The notes beneath the pieces are model-generated. The model ran no database searches, was not told the origin of the DNA, and saw only the letters and a program-made list of their open reading frames with translations. A stretch of 64,000 nt of DNA, from positions 10,134,930 through 10,198,929 of the forward strand of contig CM065325.1 of the NCBI GenBank assembly GCA_033032175.1. The letters run 5' to 3'. Source of the stretch: Saturnia japonica (Eukaryota; Arthropoda; Insecta; Lepidoptera; Saturniidae). Below, piece after piece: positions 36,197-47,204 of this stretch; position 1 is the first letter of the stretch; each line of letters begins with the position of its first letter. A program made the position numbers and the translations under genes.

Positions 36197-36713
36197 CTAG
36201 CTGTGCCCGTGGCTTCGCTCACGTGGACTTCAGAATGCCCGCGCGAATCTTGCTTCCCTGCTCCTATTTTAAAGACAAAAATGCTTATTGTGGGTGTTCC
36301 TTAGAAGATAGATATATACTCTCCCAGACATTTTATAGGTATTTTTAATGCCTAAAATTATGTAGTACAATAATTTGCTATATCTCTTATGGTTTACTCA
36401 GCATAAGCCATTTAAGCACCCAAATTGATTCACAATGACCAGTTTTTTTTTATTTGTGCGGAACCCTAATTCTTTTTCTAAAATGTAAGTAGCCTTAGTT
36501 ACCTCCTATAAATTCATTTATTACCAGTGAAAGTCCCATCAAAATCAGTCCAACCGTTAAGGAGATTACCCGGAATAAACAGACAGACAGACAAAAATTT
36601 AAAAAATGGTCTTTTTGTTATGGGTATATTATATACTGTCATATGCATTTATTAAAAAACTATTATTATGATTATACAAACAGACATTTCAATTTTATTA
36701 ATTGTATAGATAA
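36197..36713 (+). repeat. Dispersed repeat, 'ctagctgtgcccgtggcttcg' family (family A2)
   Basis: Starts 'actagctgtgcccgtggctt' and has 'ggtttactcagcataagcca'. It ends 'acagacatttcaattttatt' and 'aattgtatagata'. Other copies: 42489-44053 (interrupted) and 54315-54810. Confidence 0.7.
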
Positions 36714-36822
36714 AAATGAATTTTTCTTTATTAAATTGCAGTATGTAAAAGTATTAATGTTTTTTGGTTAGTTATTTTATGTAACTACTACTATAGTATA
36801 CCATGTACTACTAAATTTTATT

Positions 36823-38246
36823 GAAGTGAAACTTCTTTATCGACGTATGGGAGAAATTTTGTAGCAATCGTCACGTTTTTCGGTTACGCGCCATGTTGCT
36901 TTTTTTATCAAAGTTTAGTATAGTGACGTAAAGAATATAATGTAATATATTATAATAATAACAACAATATATTAGTTTTGAAGTTTGGTTTGAAATAAGA
37001 ATAACAATATATTAATTTGAAAGTGATAAAATAAAAAGACTTATTCAAATTTAAGTGAATTTATAAGAAAAGTGAGAGTGAATATATATTTCGTTTTATA
37101 AATTCAACACGTATGTGCATGATTTTAATATTTATTTGAGGTTAACCTCACTTTTTGATTGTAAGTATCAGTGAATATATATAAATCTGTTAAAATTAGC
37201 AAGTATTAATTATATACAAATATTTATTAATTCTAAAAACAATAAAAAATATAAATTAAATAATAATTTAAAAATAAAACAAAACACGATTAGAAAATAA
37301 AAATATGTATACGTACATCTTTTTTAATTATTCGTTTTTAATGATTTATTTATTCATTTTTAATTTTATAAAATCGTTGCATTTCTACAAGATTAATTAT
37401 CATCATATAATTAATTGTATTACTTTGAAAAGATAATTCCAATTATTTATTCATAACTTGTGTAATTGATTAAGTCATTAAATATCTGCTTTGAATTATT
37501 TTTATTAAATTATGAAATAAATATTAATATTAAAGTTAGTTAAATAATTTTTGTTAAATAATTAACTAATTTTTAGAGTAAATAATGGCAGAGTCCGAAA
37601 ACTCTATTGAGTAGCCAAATGCAATAGATGGAAGATGGAAAAAAAAATTAATAGTTGCATTATATATATCTCCTAATCAGAAGTTAGATGATATTATTGA
37701 TTTTCTTCACCATTCATTATTACAATACACCAAAGGAGGTGCCGCCTTACTCCGTAACAGTAATGATAAAATACCTATGATTTTAAGTGGAGATTTTAAT
37801 GTAAATTTCGCATTAGATAAATCTTTGAAGCTAGTTTAATTTTTAAGAGACAATTTAAATTATGTCTACAAAACAGTCCACAAACATCAACAACAAGATC
37901 TGGTACTACAATTGACGCAGTTTTTACAAGACTACTAGAATCCGTAGAATGTAAAACATATATTTCATATTTTGCTACCACAAGCCATTAATTACAAAAA
38001 TATTTAATAATGACAACAATAGTAATAATGATGCTATCATTATTGATGAAATACAACAATAGCAATGATATTATAATAAGAACAATGATAAAATAAATTA
38101 CTCATTAATTGTATGCATGTCTATAATAATAAAATAGCTTTAATTTAATACGGAAAAAATTGTTTTTTAAGCTTAAGCTTATCTACCCCATTTTCGTGAA
38201 GTTGCAAATAGTAGAAAAATGATATGTCGTAAAGAAGTTTCACTTC
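36823..38246 (+). mobile_element. 1.42-kb element with 17-bp perfect inverted ends and endonuclease-like remnant
   Basis: GAAGTGAAACTTCTTTA at 36823-36839 is repeated exactly as its reverse complement at 38230-38246. Each end is itself a small hairpin (gaagt-gaa-acttc). The interior is very AT-rich and holds an endonuclease/exonuclease/phosphatase-like fragment at 37585-37839. The flanks show no clear target duplication (att before, tta after). Possible identities: a Helentron (Helitron2) derivative, some of which carry such an endonuclease, or a cut-and-paste element that captured LINE sequence. Inference. Confidence 0.6.
37585..37839 (+). pseudogene. Endonuclease (EEP-fold) fragment inside the mobile element
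   Basis: The frame opens ATG at 37585 (MAESENSIE), hits TAG at 37612, then stays open to TAA at 37837. It reads LIVALYISPNQKLDDIIDFL and later IPMILSGDFNVNF. Y-x-P-P/N spacing followed by GDFN is the signature of EEP endonuclease domains of LINEs and Helentrons; the Asp and Asn of GDFN are active-site residues. Beyond 37839 similarity continues in other frames (FLRDNLN, TTIDAVFTR-like), so there are frameshifts. Pseudogene. Confidence 0.6.
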
Positions 38247-38630
38247 TTACCTGTGTACTCTGGTACACACACACATTTTTTTGGTCCGATTTAGTTTGAT
38301 TTTTATTATTAAATTGAGTAATTTTGTAAAAGTTAAATTCGGTTCGGTCAAAGCAGGGGTTCGGTGAGTCATGTTAGGGGGTCTACCCAAAATAGAAAAA
38401 CATAGCAAGTTGTCTACGACACAAAAAGTTCAGGGACCTGTGGTGTAGTTAAACAGTGATAATGATAATTTAATGCTAAGAGAAAACAAGAGTAAATACA
38501 AATTTAATCACTTAAATGTGTTTTAGTATGCACTTTAAAAGTACAGTATTTTTTTGTAATACAGTATTTTTGAGCTCATTGTATTTTTAACTTCGTCATG
38601 TGGCACCACTGGCTGTAGCCAAAAGGCAAC

Positions 38631-38657
38631 TGACAGCAGTGACAGCTGACTTGACAG
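38631..38657 (+). promoter_or_regulatory. Cluster of three TGACAG (TALE homeodomain-type) sites
   Basis: TGACAG occurs at 38631-38636, 38640-38645 and 38652-38657. The last two are TGACAGCT and TGACAGTT, fitting the TGACAGNT consensus of Homothorax/Meis proteins. They lie about 200 bases before the start codon of the gene below. Binding is inferred. Confidence 0.45.
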
Positions 38658-38689
38658 TTAAAACGTCATAAGTCATATCGTCATATAAT

Positions 38690-38856
38690 TTTCTATTGGC
38701 TGCGTAAGTCGGTCGAGTAGAAAAACGTTTATTTATAAATTAACTTCGTTTTGCAAAAACGTAATTAAAATTTGCAAAAAATGTTGTAAATCCGACATTT
38801 ATGTGAGAAAGTGATATTTGTGTGTTAGCTCCTGCAATATAGTGATATTTGTAAGG
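38690..38856 (+). promoter_or_regulatory. Putative promoter and 5' UTR of the coiled-coil gene
   Basis: An inverted CCAAT box (attggc, 38695-38700) and a TATA-like 'tatttataaatt' (38731-38742) lie upstream of ATG at 38857. They are consistent with a start of transcription around 38.76 kb. No upstream exon is apparent, but one cannot be excluded. Confidence 0.4.
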
Positions 38857-39607
38857 ATGGCATCAACACCAAAACAAGCAAACGGCAACAGTGCGACTAA
38901 CAACGGAACCCATGGAAAGCGTAAGAAATCTCGGGGAGGAAAAGGATCATATCTTTCGAAATGGTTGGATAGAACGATGCACCACATCCAAGAGTCTACA
39001 CCTAGTTTGGACACTTATGATTCCTTTCCTATTCCTACTATGAATTGGCAAATTGGATCGCAATTTGCGCCGGGCTACGACCAAAGGCATATGTATGTAG
39101 AACCAATATCGCATCCCTCACTTCCAGCTTACTGCCCTCCTATGATACCATTCATATCTGACCACCGGTACATACATTGCGGCAGTAAAAGCGTTCAAGC
39201 GCAAAAGCCGAGAGTGCGACGTAGGTTCGAAAATAGACCGGAAGAAGTCCAGTGCACTTCTCTATCGAATAATAGCTATTTACAACCAAAGAATTTTACA
39301 GACAGCCAAGATTTCGCAAGTCTACCCCCAATAGTGACATCAGTGGCTGATACTAACTCTAACAGTGATATGAATACTAATGATAAAGATGATGCTAGTA
39401 ATAATAGAAGGTTCAGTGATCCTTGTGTGCGAGGGTTGCCTGATGTAGCACAACCTGCAAATGGAGAACTGGAATCTGATTCTGAAGCTAGTTCAGAGTT
39501 GTCAGATAGTCAAGTTGGTAGTAGACTTCTAACATGCCTTCTAGATCAAATAGCATCACTAAAAATGGCAAATGAAAGATTAAACAAGGATTTATTGGAT
39601 ATGAAAA
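38857..39607 (+). CDS. Coiled-coil protein, exon 1 (residues 1-250)
   Basis: Product not recognised. The start ATG at 38857 has purine at -3 and G at +4 (aaggATGg); the frame is open a little further upstream but with no other ATG. In order: a basic N-terminus (GKRKKSRGGKG, residues about 24-34), a KWLDRTMHHI segment, a Pro/Tyr-rich part (SHPSLPAYCPPMIPFI), RVRRRF at about 128, a Ser/Asn/Asp-rich linker, and from about residue 222 a leucine-spaced helix (LLTCLLDQIASLKMANERL) that starts a coiled coil. The donor is 'aaa a|gtaagt' at 39608, phase 1. Together with the downstream exons this gives about 386 residues. The minus-strand frame at 38799-39014 is a shadow. Confidence 0.88.
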
Positions 39608-41366
39608 GTAAGTAAAATCAGTTCCATTTCATGGATGTAATAAATTACATGCTTCTAAGAGCTTTGAGTTTAGAATTATACCATGCCCGTATATAATCCG
39701 TTTTGACATTTTGATTTGTTATGGTGACCATAGGCAATCACTTATTTGTTCTAGAACCTTTTTTTGACAGAAAATAAAGTTTATTTTTGATTAACACTAT
39801 TGTATCAAAATAAATATTACTTGAATTAATTTAGTATATTGTTGGCCTTTTAAAGAATATCCAACCCACTTATCTACATTTCAAATAACTCCTACATCTA
39901 ATTCACCCACACATTACATTTTTCTCAAGGAAACTTGTGTACCTTACAAATGTATCTATTTAACATAACTATGAGTATATAATTGTAATAGGCATTAAAA
40001 AGTAAACAGTAATTGCTATTTGTTATGTTCATGCAGTTTTCTGTTAGATGATTTAGCTTATGATTGAAATAATGATGGTATTGAAACAATAAATGAGCTA
40101 TAACTTTCAAGTCAGAAATTGGTCTCTAAGCTTCTATTACTGTTTTATTGAAACTGCCATTATGAAATAGTCTTTCTTGTTTACAAAATATATAACCAAA
40201 AATTTCTATACCTTGATCCCTTGAACTCTATGTTGACAATATTCACTATGTGAGGACACAACATCATAATAATTAGATTCTGATATTTAAAATTATACTT
40301 TTTGAATGTTGGTGTATTTGACTAACCTTTGACCACTTATAATTTTCCTATTTCATGTAAATGTTGTGTACATGATAACATACCAAGAATAATAACACAC
40401 TTCCACAAGTAGTTATTTTTAAATATGCACCTTCAAATATTAAATAACTGCAACATTGTTGATGCTAGACAGCAGTTTTTTTCCTTGGTACTGTGCACTG
40501 ACCAATTTGACATGATTTAATTTTTTAAATAAATCAAACTCATCAATATACTCTATCGCCATATGTCCCATATGACGGACTGTCACCATATTGTAGTATG
40601 GAGTCCCATACAGCTAATTGTACTTATTGTCTCGTTTTTCATGAAACATGACATCCTTACTTTATTAAGGATGTTAAGTTTACAACAAAAAAATATCACT
40701 GGGCTTGAAAGAAGTACACTGTTTTTATTATAATAAGTTATTACTATCTACTTTGTGAAGTGTATATTCATTTTGCACTATGATAAAGTGATGTGTATCA
40801 GTTACCCATCAATTTTACTAACCCTACCATTTTATTATCTTATTAGATTTGACTGTTGATAGTGCCAGGTTTTCCAGAAGAAACTGGTTGCAGCATTCGG
40901 GATCCGGTCTGATTACATACCTCATAACAAGTTCCTCTTTATGATAGGGAGAAAATATCTCCTATGCTTGACATTTGTCAGTCCACTGATAATATTTTTT
41001 ATTTGTTGTGGGAATGAGTCCAGACCGAGGAATTGCACCAAAAAATTCTATTGGAATCCTGGAGAAACATAGGAGAGATCAATATTATTTTGGGAGAACT
41101 CGGGTCTAATGCAGCCCAGATAATTTATAAAATCTTGTTGATTCTTAAATTTAATAAACATTAACTATCTTTATCTATAAATTAACATCTCCTATGAGGC
41201 TGGCATAGTCATCAGGGATGTACTAAAGACTCATTAAAATAAAAGATAAAAAAAAGTTTATAAATTCCAGTATAGAACTCAACATTAACAAATCTTACAC
41301 TATTGCATTGCCTCTATACAGACTTTAGAATTCATATAATATTACAGTTAGAGTATTATTTTTCAG
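39608..41366 (+). other. Intron 1 of the coiled-coil gene
   Basis: GT at 39608 to AG at 41366. It is AT-rich and contains a decayed LINE 3' end at 40868-41250. Nothing else is recognised. Confidence 0.7.
40868..41250 (+). mobile_element. LINE 3' end remnant with RNase H-like tail region
   Basis: Reads RLRIGH-like text turning into HNKFLFMIGRKYLLCLTF and CCGNESRPRN. This recalls the Cys-rich tail after RNase H in I/jockey-type LINEs (family usual: LTHxYLL... C..C.. E). The 3' end is 'gaggctggcatag' followed by AATAAA-like sequence and an A-rich run. The 3' motif is shared with 28925-28973. Confidence 0.5.
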
Positions 41367-41462
41367 TGCAATTGGAGAATACTCGACAACACAATGCAAT
41401 ATTACAGAAGGGATCAAGCTCAAGTATTGGTGCTACAACCAATCACTCACTCATTGATAATG
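41367..41462 (+). CDS. Coiled-coil protein, exon 2 (residues 251-282)
   Basis: The acceptor 'tttttcag' ends at 41366, and TG completes Met with the A at 39607. Encodes (M)QLENTRQHNAILQKGSSSS then IGATTNHSLIDN. The first part continues the exon 1 coiled coil in register and the second is a polar linker. The donor 'aat g|gtgaat' at 41463 leaves phase 1, completed to Gly by exon 3. Confidence 0.8.
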
Positions 41463-42291
41463 GTGAATATTTCACTGTAACTAATCTACACACTATTTGT
41501 TTTCTCATTATATTGCTATTTATCTAACTTATGATGTAATTTCTTATTTCACATGTAATAATGTTTTTAATGTGTTTGATTGGTGCCATTTCACATTTTT
41601 TAAGATGGCATGGGTTCCAAAAAAAACCCAGGTCTTCCTACATTATTCCTTTACATTTTCAGCCTTTAAAGTTTTACTTTTTTAAATAGGTCCTACTACT
41701 GATTTAAATAGTATTTTACAAAAGATCGTGATGTTTTTACTCGACTGTGAAAAAAGAGGGTTAAGTTTTTCCAGTGTATGTATGTATAATATGTATGTTA
41801 TTACTTTGCCATGATCTGTTGTAGTCTAAACAGGTTGATGGATATTAGGATATGAGGTGTTATTAGATACATCTTAATTGTGGGTGTGATATAGGCTATA
41901 TAATATTTAAGTATGACGTCTGGGTATCAAATAGCAAGTAAAAATAGAAAAATATATTTTTTTTACTCAGGGGTTTTTTGTTGCAGCCAAGTTTTATGTT
42001 TCCTTTTTAATTTAATAACTTTATTAGTATATCGTTTTTTTTTCTACACTAATTTATCTAACTAAACTAGTGTCTAAGAACTATAGTAACCAATCATAGA
42101 TAGGATCAATTCCTTATCATCGCTTTGTTAGTATCATGTTGACTAAAAAAGCACTCTTCAAGGCACTAAGTATTTGAACATACTGCCTGATCTTGATAAG
42201 CAAGGAGCGTAATGTTCGATTCAGTCAGGTACTCGTAAACAAACAATATTTTTTATACTTTTTGTTTTTATACTTAATCTTATAGATAACA

Positions 42292-42480
42292 ACTAGCTGA
42301 CCCGGCAGATGTTGTTCTACCTTTTTCAGTAGTTAAAGACTCTACCAAAGCGCCATCTATCGCATCCTAACATATTTATGAAACATCCTCTCGATAAAAC
42401 AAATATATTAAGTGAATATAAGATAAATCAGTCATGTCTTCAGAAGTGACACGGTTTATAACAAAAACACTAAAGACTTT
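42292..42480 (+). repeat. Family B repeat copy
   Basis: Starts 'actagctgacccggcagatg' with 'gttgttctacc' and 'gcgccatctatcg'. It runs up to the family A2 copy beginning at 42489. Confidence 0.6.
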
Positions 42481-42488
42481 TATACAAT

Positions 42489-44053
42489 ACTAGCTGTGCC
42501 CGAGGCTTCTTTCACGTGGATACAGAATACGTGCGCGAATCTTCCTCTCCCGCTCCCGGCTATTTTAAAGACAAAAACACTTATTATGGATGTTCCTTAG
42601 AAGATAAACATATACTCTCGCGGACTTTTTTTTGGTCTTTTTAATGTCTACAATTATTTCGTATATTAATTTGCTATATTTCTTATGGTTTACTCAGCGT
42701 AAGCCATTTAAGCGTCCGAATTGATTCACCATGACCATTTTTTTTATTTGTGCGGAACCCTAATTACTTTTCTAAAAAAGAAGTAGCATAGGTTATGCCC
42801 GTTTTCACCAAAGTACCCTTAACATATCGCTAAAGTGTTTCCTATATCAGCTACCTAACTTATTTCGTTTTCATCTAGCTAAGAGGGCTACTTACTAAGG
42901 AAACACTTAGCTAAGTGTCAATTTTTATGTCAAGCCAGTTTTATTGTAATTTTTTTTTGTCAAGCCAACATTGTGATACACCGATAATTTACCGATATTT
43001 TTTATGAATTATTTATGATTTTTAAGTGATTAAAATATGTTATTATTATTTATATAAAGAAAAATTAATGCTGTTCCTTGGTTAGCGGAGCACTTGGGAA
43101 CGGCAGGAGCGGTATGGCTTTTTAAAATGGTAATAATTCTCCAAATAAAGTTTTTAGGGAAAATAAAAATTCTGAAAAAGTGAAATTGATTTTATCTATT
43201 GGATTTGTTATGAACTCAAGACCATAACTCATGATGCATATGCGTAATTCGTTATTATTACTGAAAAAAAAAACCGATAGGTGGCGCTGTGGGTGAGTTA
43301 TTGAGTGCAGGAAAGTGCATCAGAATAAGTTTGAATAACAGTCCAGTAAAAATATCTTCTGAAACATTTGCTGCTAGTGGCTACTACACTGATACCACCA
43401 ATATCTACCACTGCAATATATCTCTATGTACATCAAGCCGATTTATAGGTTACATGGATTTGCCCTGACAATAATTAAAAAAAAAAACACAACATAAATG
43501 ATAAACTAATTTAAAAGAAGGTAAATGTTATATGCTTAACGCACTGCATTTTGATAACCTATATCTAGGAAAAAAAAATTTTTGTCGTATTTAAAAGAAA
43601 AATATCCAGGCCTTTGTCAGTAAATGCGTTTCTTCTGTTAATTTCCCAGTTTCTTTTCTTCTTCTAAAGCTTCCAAGAACTAAAATTGGACTTATATTTT
43701 AAGACACTTAAAACGAAATAACAAGAATTGTTTGTAAAATAATCTTCATTTAGCGCTAAGGAGTCAAATTTCTGTTCCTTAAAATTTAGGTAACCCTTAA
43801 GTGGTCACGTCATTAAAATTAGGGGACGTTGGTGAAAACGGGTATTACTTCCTATAAAATCAGCTATCTACTAGTGAAAGTCCCGTTAAAATCGGTCCAA
43901 CCATTTCGGAGATTTCTCGGAACAAACAGACGAACAAAAATTTTAAAAATGGGATTTTTGTTATAAGTAAAGTGTATACTTTCATATGCATTTAGTAAAA
44001 AGATGTTATTTTGACATTACAAACAGACACTTCAATTTTATTAACTGTGTAGA
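42489..44053 (+). repeat. Family A2 repeat split by a PIF-like element
   Basis: The left part starts 'actagctgtgcccgaggctt'. The right part resumes 'cttcctataaaatcagctat' after 43844 and ends 'cagacacttcaattttatta' at about 44042. Comparison with 36197-36713 shows that the break lies between 'gtta' and 'cttcctataaa'. Confidence 0.75.
42796..43844. mobile_element. PIF/Harbinger-like non-autonomous element with TTA target duplication
   Basis: The ends TGCCCGTTTTCACCAA (42796-42811) and TTGGTGAAAACGGGTA (43829-43844) are inverted with one mismatch. TTA flanks both sides (42793-42795, 43845-43847), the 3-bp duplication typical of PIF/Harbinger. Length is 1049 bp. No transposase frame is visible. 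The interior carries a scrap related to 20630-20720, so several insertions are nested. Confidence 0.75.
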
Positions 44054-44463
44054 TAATATTACCTACACAAACAAAAGTTAGAATAGCATTTACTCAAAGA
44101 TAGCGTAACTATTTTCGGATTTCTTTGATAATATCCGTGAAATAAAAAGCCGTTCTTCAATTACTTTGGCAATGCATATAATTTAAACAACAATAGATTC
44201 TTAGTTAAAATCCACTAACAGTTTTCAATTTTAATCATATGTCACTAAACAAGTGAATAAAAGTAAGTACTTACTTATCTCTATTTTCTTTATTCGTGTC
44301 ATGAGACGTAATTCTGTCCTTGGTAACAACTTTGGTAAGAGATAGTACACAGGAATCATTTTATCAAATGACAATATCAACGTAATATCATTTATCTGAA
44401 GCGGTCTTAATAAAAATAAAAAGTTTATATTGTTTAGTATTTAGTGCGCAACGAACATATAAA

Positions 44464-44580
44464 AGGGAGCTTCAAGGTTACAGAACTAGTGGATAAAGTA
44501 AAGGAGCCCAGACTGAGATGGTACGGTCAAGAACTCCGGCGAACAGATGACCATGCATTGAAAAAGTGCCTTTCCATGGC
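44464..44580 (+). mobile_element. RTE-type LINE C-terminal fragment
   Basis: Reads VDKVKEPRLRWYGQELRRTD then DHALKKCLSM. This is like the conserved 'RLRWFGHVxRR' tail of insect RTE/LINE reverse transcriptase proteins. It is short and without context of an intact element. Confidence 0.6.
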
Positions 44581-44630
44581 TACAAAGAAATATACATAAA
44601 ATCAAAAGAAATATTAAAAAAAAAAACAAT

Positions 44631-45051
44631 ATATTATCGATGGTCGCGAATCTGGAATCGAGAGTCAGGAAAATGGTTTGCGGCACAGAGAGTTTGCGGT
44701 TACTTCGTTACTCCGCAGTTTATGAAACTTGCGGCGAATACGGTGTTTTTTAATCATTAAGGCTTTTTAAAAAAATAATTAATAAATACATATGTTTTAA
44801 AAATTCAGTGCCTAAAGAATAGTTTGCGTACCTATACTTATAAAACAGCTTTGGGGCAATCGGGTCATACTTCAAAACTGTCAAAATACTCTGAGATTTT
44901 TATTTCTAGTTTCTATAAATACCAATTTTTTTTAAATTATTTTATCTTGCCTGGAATTTTTTGGAGAATGACATAAGCTGCACAGTACACAACTAAATAT
45001 CCGCAAACCTTTTTCCTGACTCGATTCCAGATTCGCGAATATCGATAATAT
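44631..45051. repeat. Foldback element with ~52-bp inverted arms
   Basis: The left arm 44631-44683 ('gcgaatctggaatcgag' core) and right arm 45001-45051 ('ctcgattccagattcgc' core) are near-exact inverted copies about 320 bp apart. The left arm has a few extra or changed bases. There is no coding content. This is MITE-like. Confidence 0.65.
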
Positions 45052-45221
45052 GCTTTTTTTATAACTTCTAACTACCTAAAACGCCTTACCCAAATTCGTC
45101 ACCAGCTCTTAAGCTATAATGACTTTTCTTATGTACAGACTTATTTCTTTCATATTTTATTTTCATTAGCATATCTATACTTTAGATACGTCGTGAAATT
45201 TCTATAATCAAGTTATTTGTC

Positions 45222-45283
45222 TTAGGGCCGATATATCCATCAACCGAATAAAGTTATCTGCCGATTAAAAAAATCAGCCCTTA
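45222..45283. mobile_element. Mini element with ttagggccgat ends
   Basis: The left end 'ttagggccgatatatccatc' and right end 'aatcagcccttag' are inverted. Same family as 49385-49524. Confidence 0.45.
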
Positions 45284-45789
45284 GAATAGGAATTGTCCAT
45301 GACCATTATCGATAATGAAATAAATTACCTACATACTTGCTTCATACTTTCTGTCGTGTACGTCAAGAGCCGCGCCTTGGATTCAATACGGAAATGATAT
45401 TTTCCGATCATATATTTATGTAGGCGTTACTGCAGTAGTATACAATTTGCTTCTCTTTGGTTACCAAGATTTAGGGTTTCATTTACCGTACCGTGCGTTT
45501 GTAATTCTATATCATACAGTTCTTAGCTATAATGTAGCTTGCTTATTTTGAACGAAGTAGATTATAACTGGATTCCAGAAGTTTTTAATTTTGTATGGAT
45601 ATATGAAGTAGTTACTAGAACTATTGATCCGATTATGGAAATTCATTCACCAATTAATTATTCTTCATTAAAACTGAGTGATACAGGCTGATTTTATTGT
45701 GATAAAATTTTGTATTATATTTAACTCGACCGAAATCGCAGGCAGTTGCTAGTATAATAGTACCTATCTATACATATAAAATGCTTTGT

Positions 45790-46115
45790 CCTGAATGACT
45801 CACAGATCAATCAACGCACAGCCTAAACCGCTGATCGTAGAGACCTGAAACTTGGAGGGTGTGTTCTTTGTATGACGTAGGCATCCGATAAGAAAAGATT
45901 ATCCGAAATTCTACCCTTAAGGGGGTGAAAAAGAGGAGCAAAGTTTGTATGGGACAATGTGATTCCTTGGTCCAATATACTTCAAATTTTGCACAAACCT
46001 TTTTTAACAGAATTGATGAAAGACGTCTTTCGTATTTTATTGTTATTCATCCCTTAGCGGGGTTAAAAAGGGGTAAAAGTTATTTTGGCGGTTATTTGCT
46101 TCGAAGTTGATATCG
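45790..46115 (+). repeat. Dispersed repeat ('gatcgtagagacctgaaactt')
   Basis: Contains 'gtagagacctgaaacttgga', 'cccttaagggggtgaaaaag' and 'gcggggttaaaaaggggtaa', phrases common in lepidopteran intergenic repeats. The 61-codon open frame at 45925-46110 falls inside it and is not a gene. A related start, 'cgcaaaaactactggaccga', occurs at 52393. Confidence 0.5.
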
Positions 46116-46379
46116 TAGTGCTTTTGATTTAAATTACATTTTATTTGGATATAAATTTACATTTTGCTTGAGGAGAGCTTGTGTACAAGTATTGTAGACG
46201 TAACAGTTTTCAGACCCACCCTTCTTGGCAGGAACAATGATTGGAAAGTTGATTAGAATCTAAAATTTCCGACCATAACGCTATCATCTTCTCTATTCGG
46301 GTTGATGGCCGCTGCAAAGCCTTAGACCTGCAAAAACCCGAATCTATAACACAATAAAGGTAGAATAGTCTGAGTTCTC

Positions 46380-46890
46380 GTCAGCTCTACAGCAGAAGCT
46401 GTCCAATAAGGGTTTGGAGGCGTGCAAAGTCGAGGAAGTATCCGACAACAATTACCTCGAGTCAGCTGTGTCAAAGTATCAGATGATCCTGTGAGTAGTT
46501 GGGGTGAAAGGAGTGGCTCTCCCTCCCTGGTGGTTGAAGGACTTGGACACCCTCAAAAGGGAAGTTACGCGGAGTAAGAAGAGAATTCATTGCGCCGCCC
46601 CAAGATGCATAAGTCCTTATGTTGTCGCCGATTACCGTGACATAATTGAGGATTTCAAGAGAAGGGTAGCGGATGTATATTTGCCACTTCCCTCAATCCT
46701 GGAAGACAGCAACTGTGTGCATACTTCGGAAACCAGGAATTGATGACTGTACCAACCCAAAGTCTTATAGCCCTATAGTCAAAGCCCTATATGCTTGTTG
46801 CCCGTGTTGGGGAAGCTCCTGGAAAAGCTCTTGGCTCGACGTTTGCGCTGGCATCTACTGCCCAAACTCAATGTGCGGCATAATCCATTT
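46380..46890 (+). mobile_element. R1-clade-like LINE fragment with internal deletion
   Basis: Frame at 46504: PPWWLKDLDTLKREVTRSKK then RIHCAAP, like the endonuclease-RT linker 'PWWxxxLxxLRxxVxxxKRR' of R1/TRAS elements. Then, shifted one frame at 46673: FPQSWKTATVCILRKPG then DDCTNPKSYSPI, an RT finger motif. Then 'GKLLEKLLARRL'-like text in a third frame to about 46860. Most sequence between linker and RT is missing. Decayed. Confidence 0.75.
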
Positions 46891-47204
46891 ATTATGATAT
46901 TTTATGATCAAATATGATTTTTTTCCCAGGAAGTACGGTCTAAGAGTTTAAATGAGATTGGGATAACATTGTACGAATTTTTGCTTACACGCGTTCGGGG
47001 CCCCTGTAGCCCGGGTGCCCCGTATAATTGATACGGCTGATATGGCGGTAGCTACGCCCCTTGACCTCATTTGAAGGTTTCTAAGCTTAAAGAGGTTATG
47101 CACTTTTAGGACACGGACTCATAAGGACGTGGAGTTCGAAATTTGAAATGGTAAGGAAATTAAACGAATCATTCCATAATTAAAAAAAAAAAAACGTAAA
47201 ATCT

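Larger units (their letters stand above)
25144..38580. other. Intergenic region between HIF-1 alpha and the next gene
   Basis: About 13.4 kb of AT-rich DNA with no supported host gene. It holds the mobile elements listed separately (26890, 28612, 28704, 30303, 31441, 33297, 33990, 36197, 36823). Stretches between them (for example 25.2-26.8, 27.4-28.6, 29.4-30.3, 30.6-31.4 and 34.8-36.2 kb) show no gene or recognisable structure beyond short hairpins. Confidence 0.7.

Noticed and set aside
38799..39014. 71-codon minus-strand open frame
   Set aside because: Antisense to exon 1 of the coiled-coil gene with no independent support.
45925..46110. 61-codon plus-strand open frame
   Set aside because: Falls inside a dispersed repeat with typical repeat phrases.
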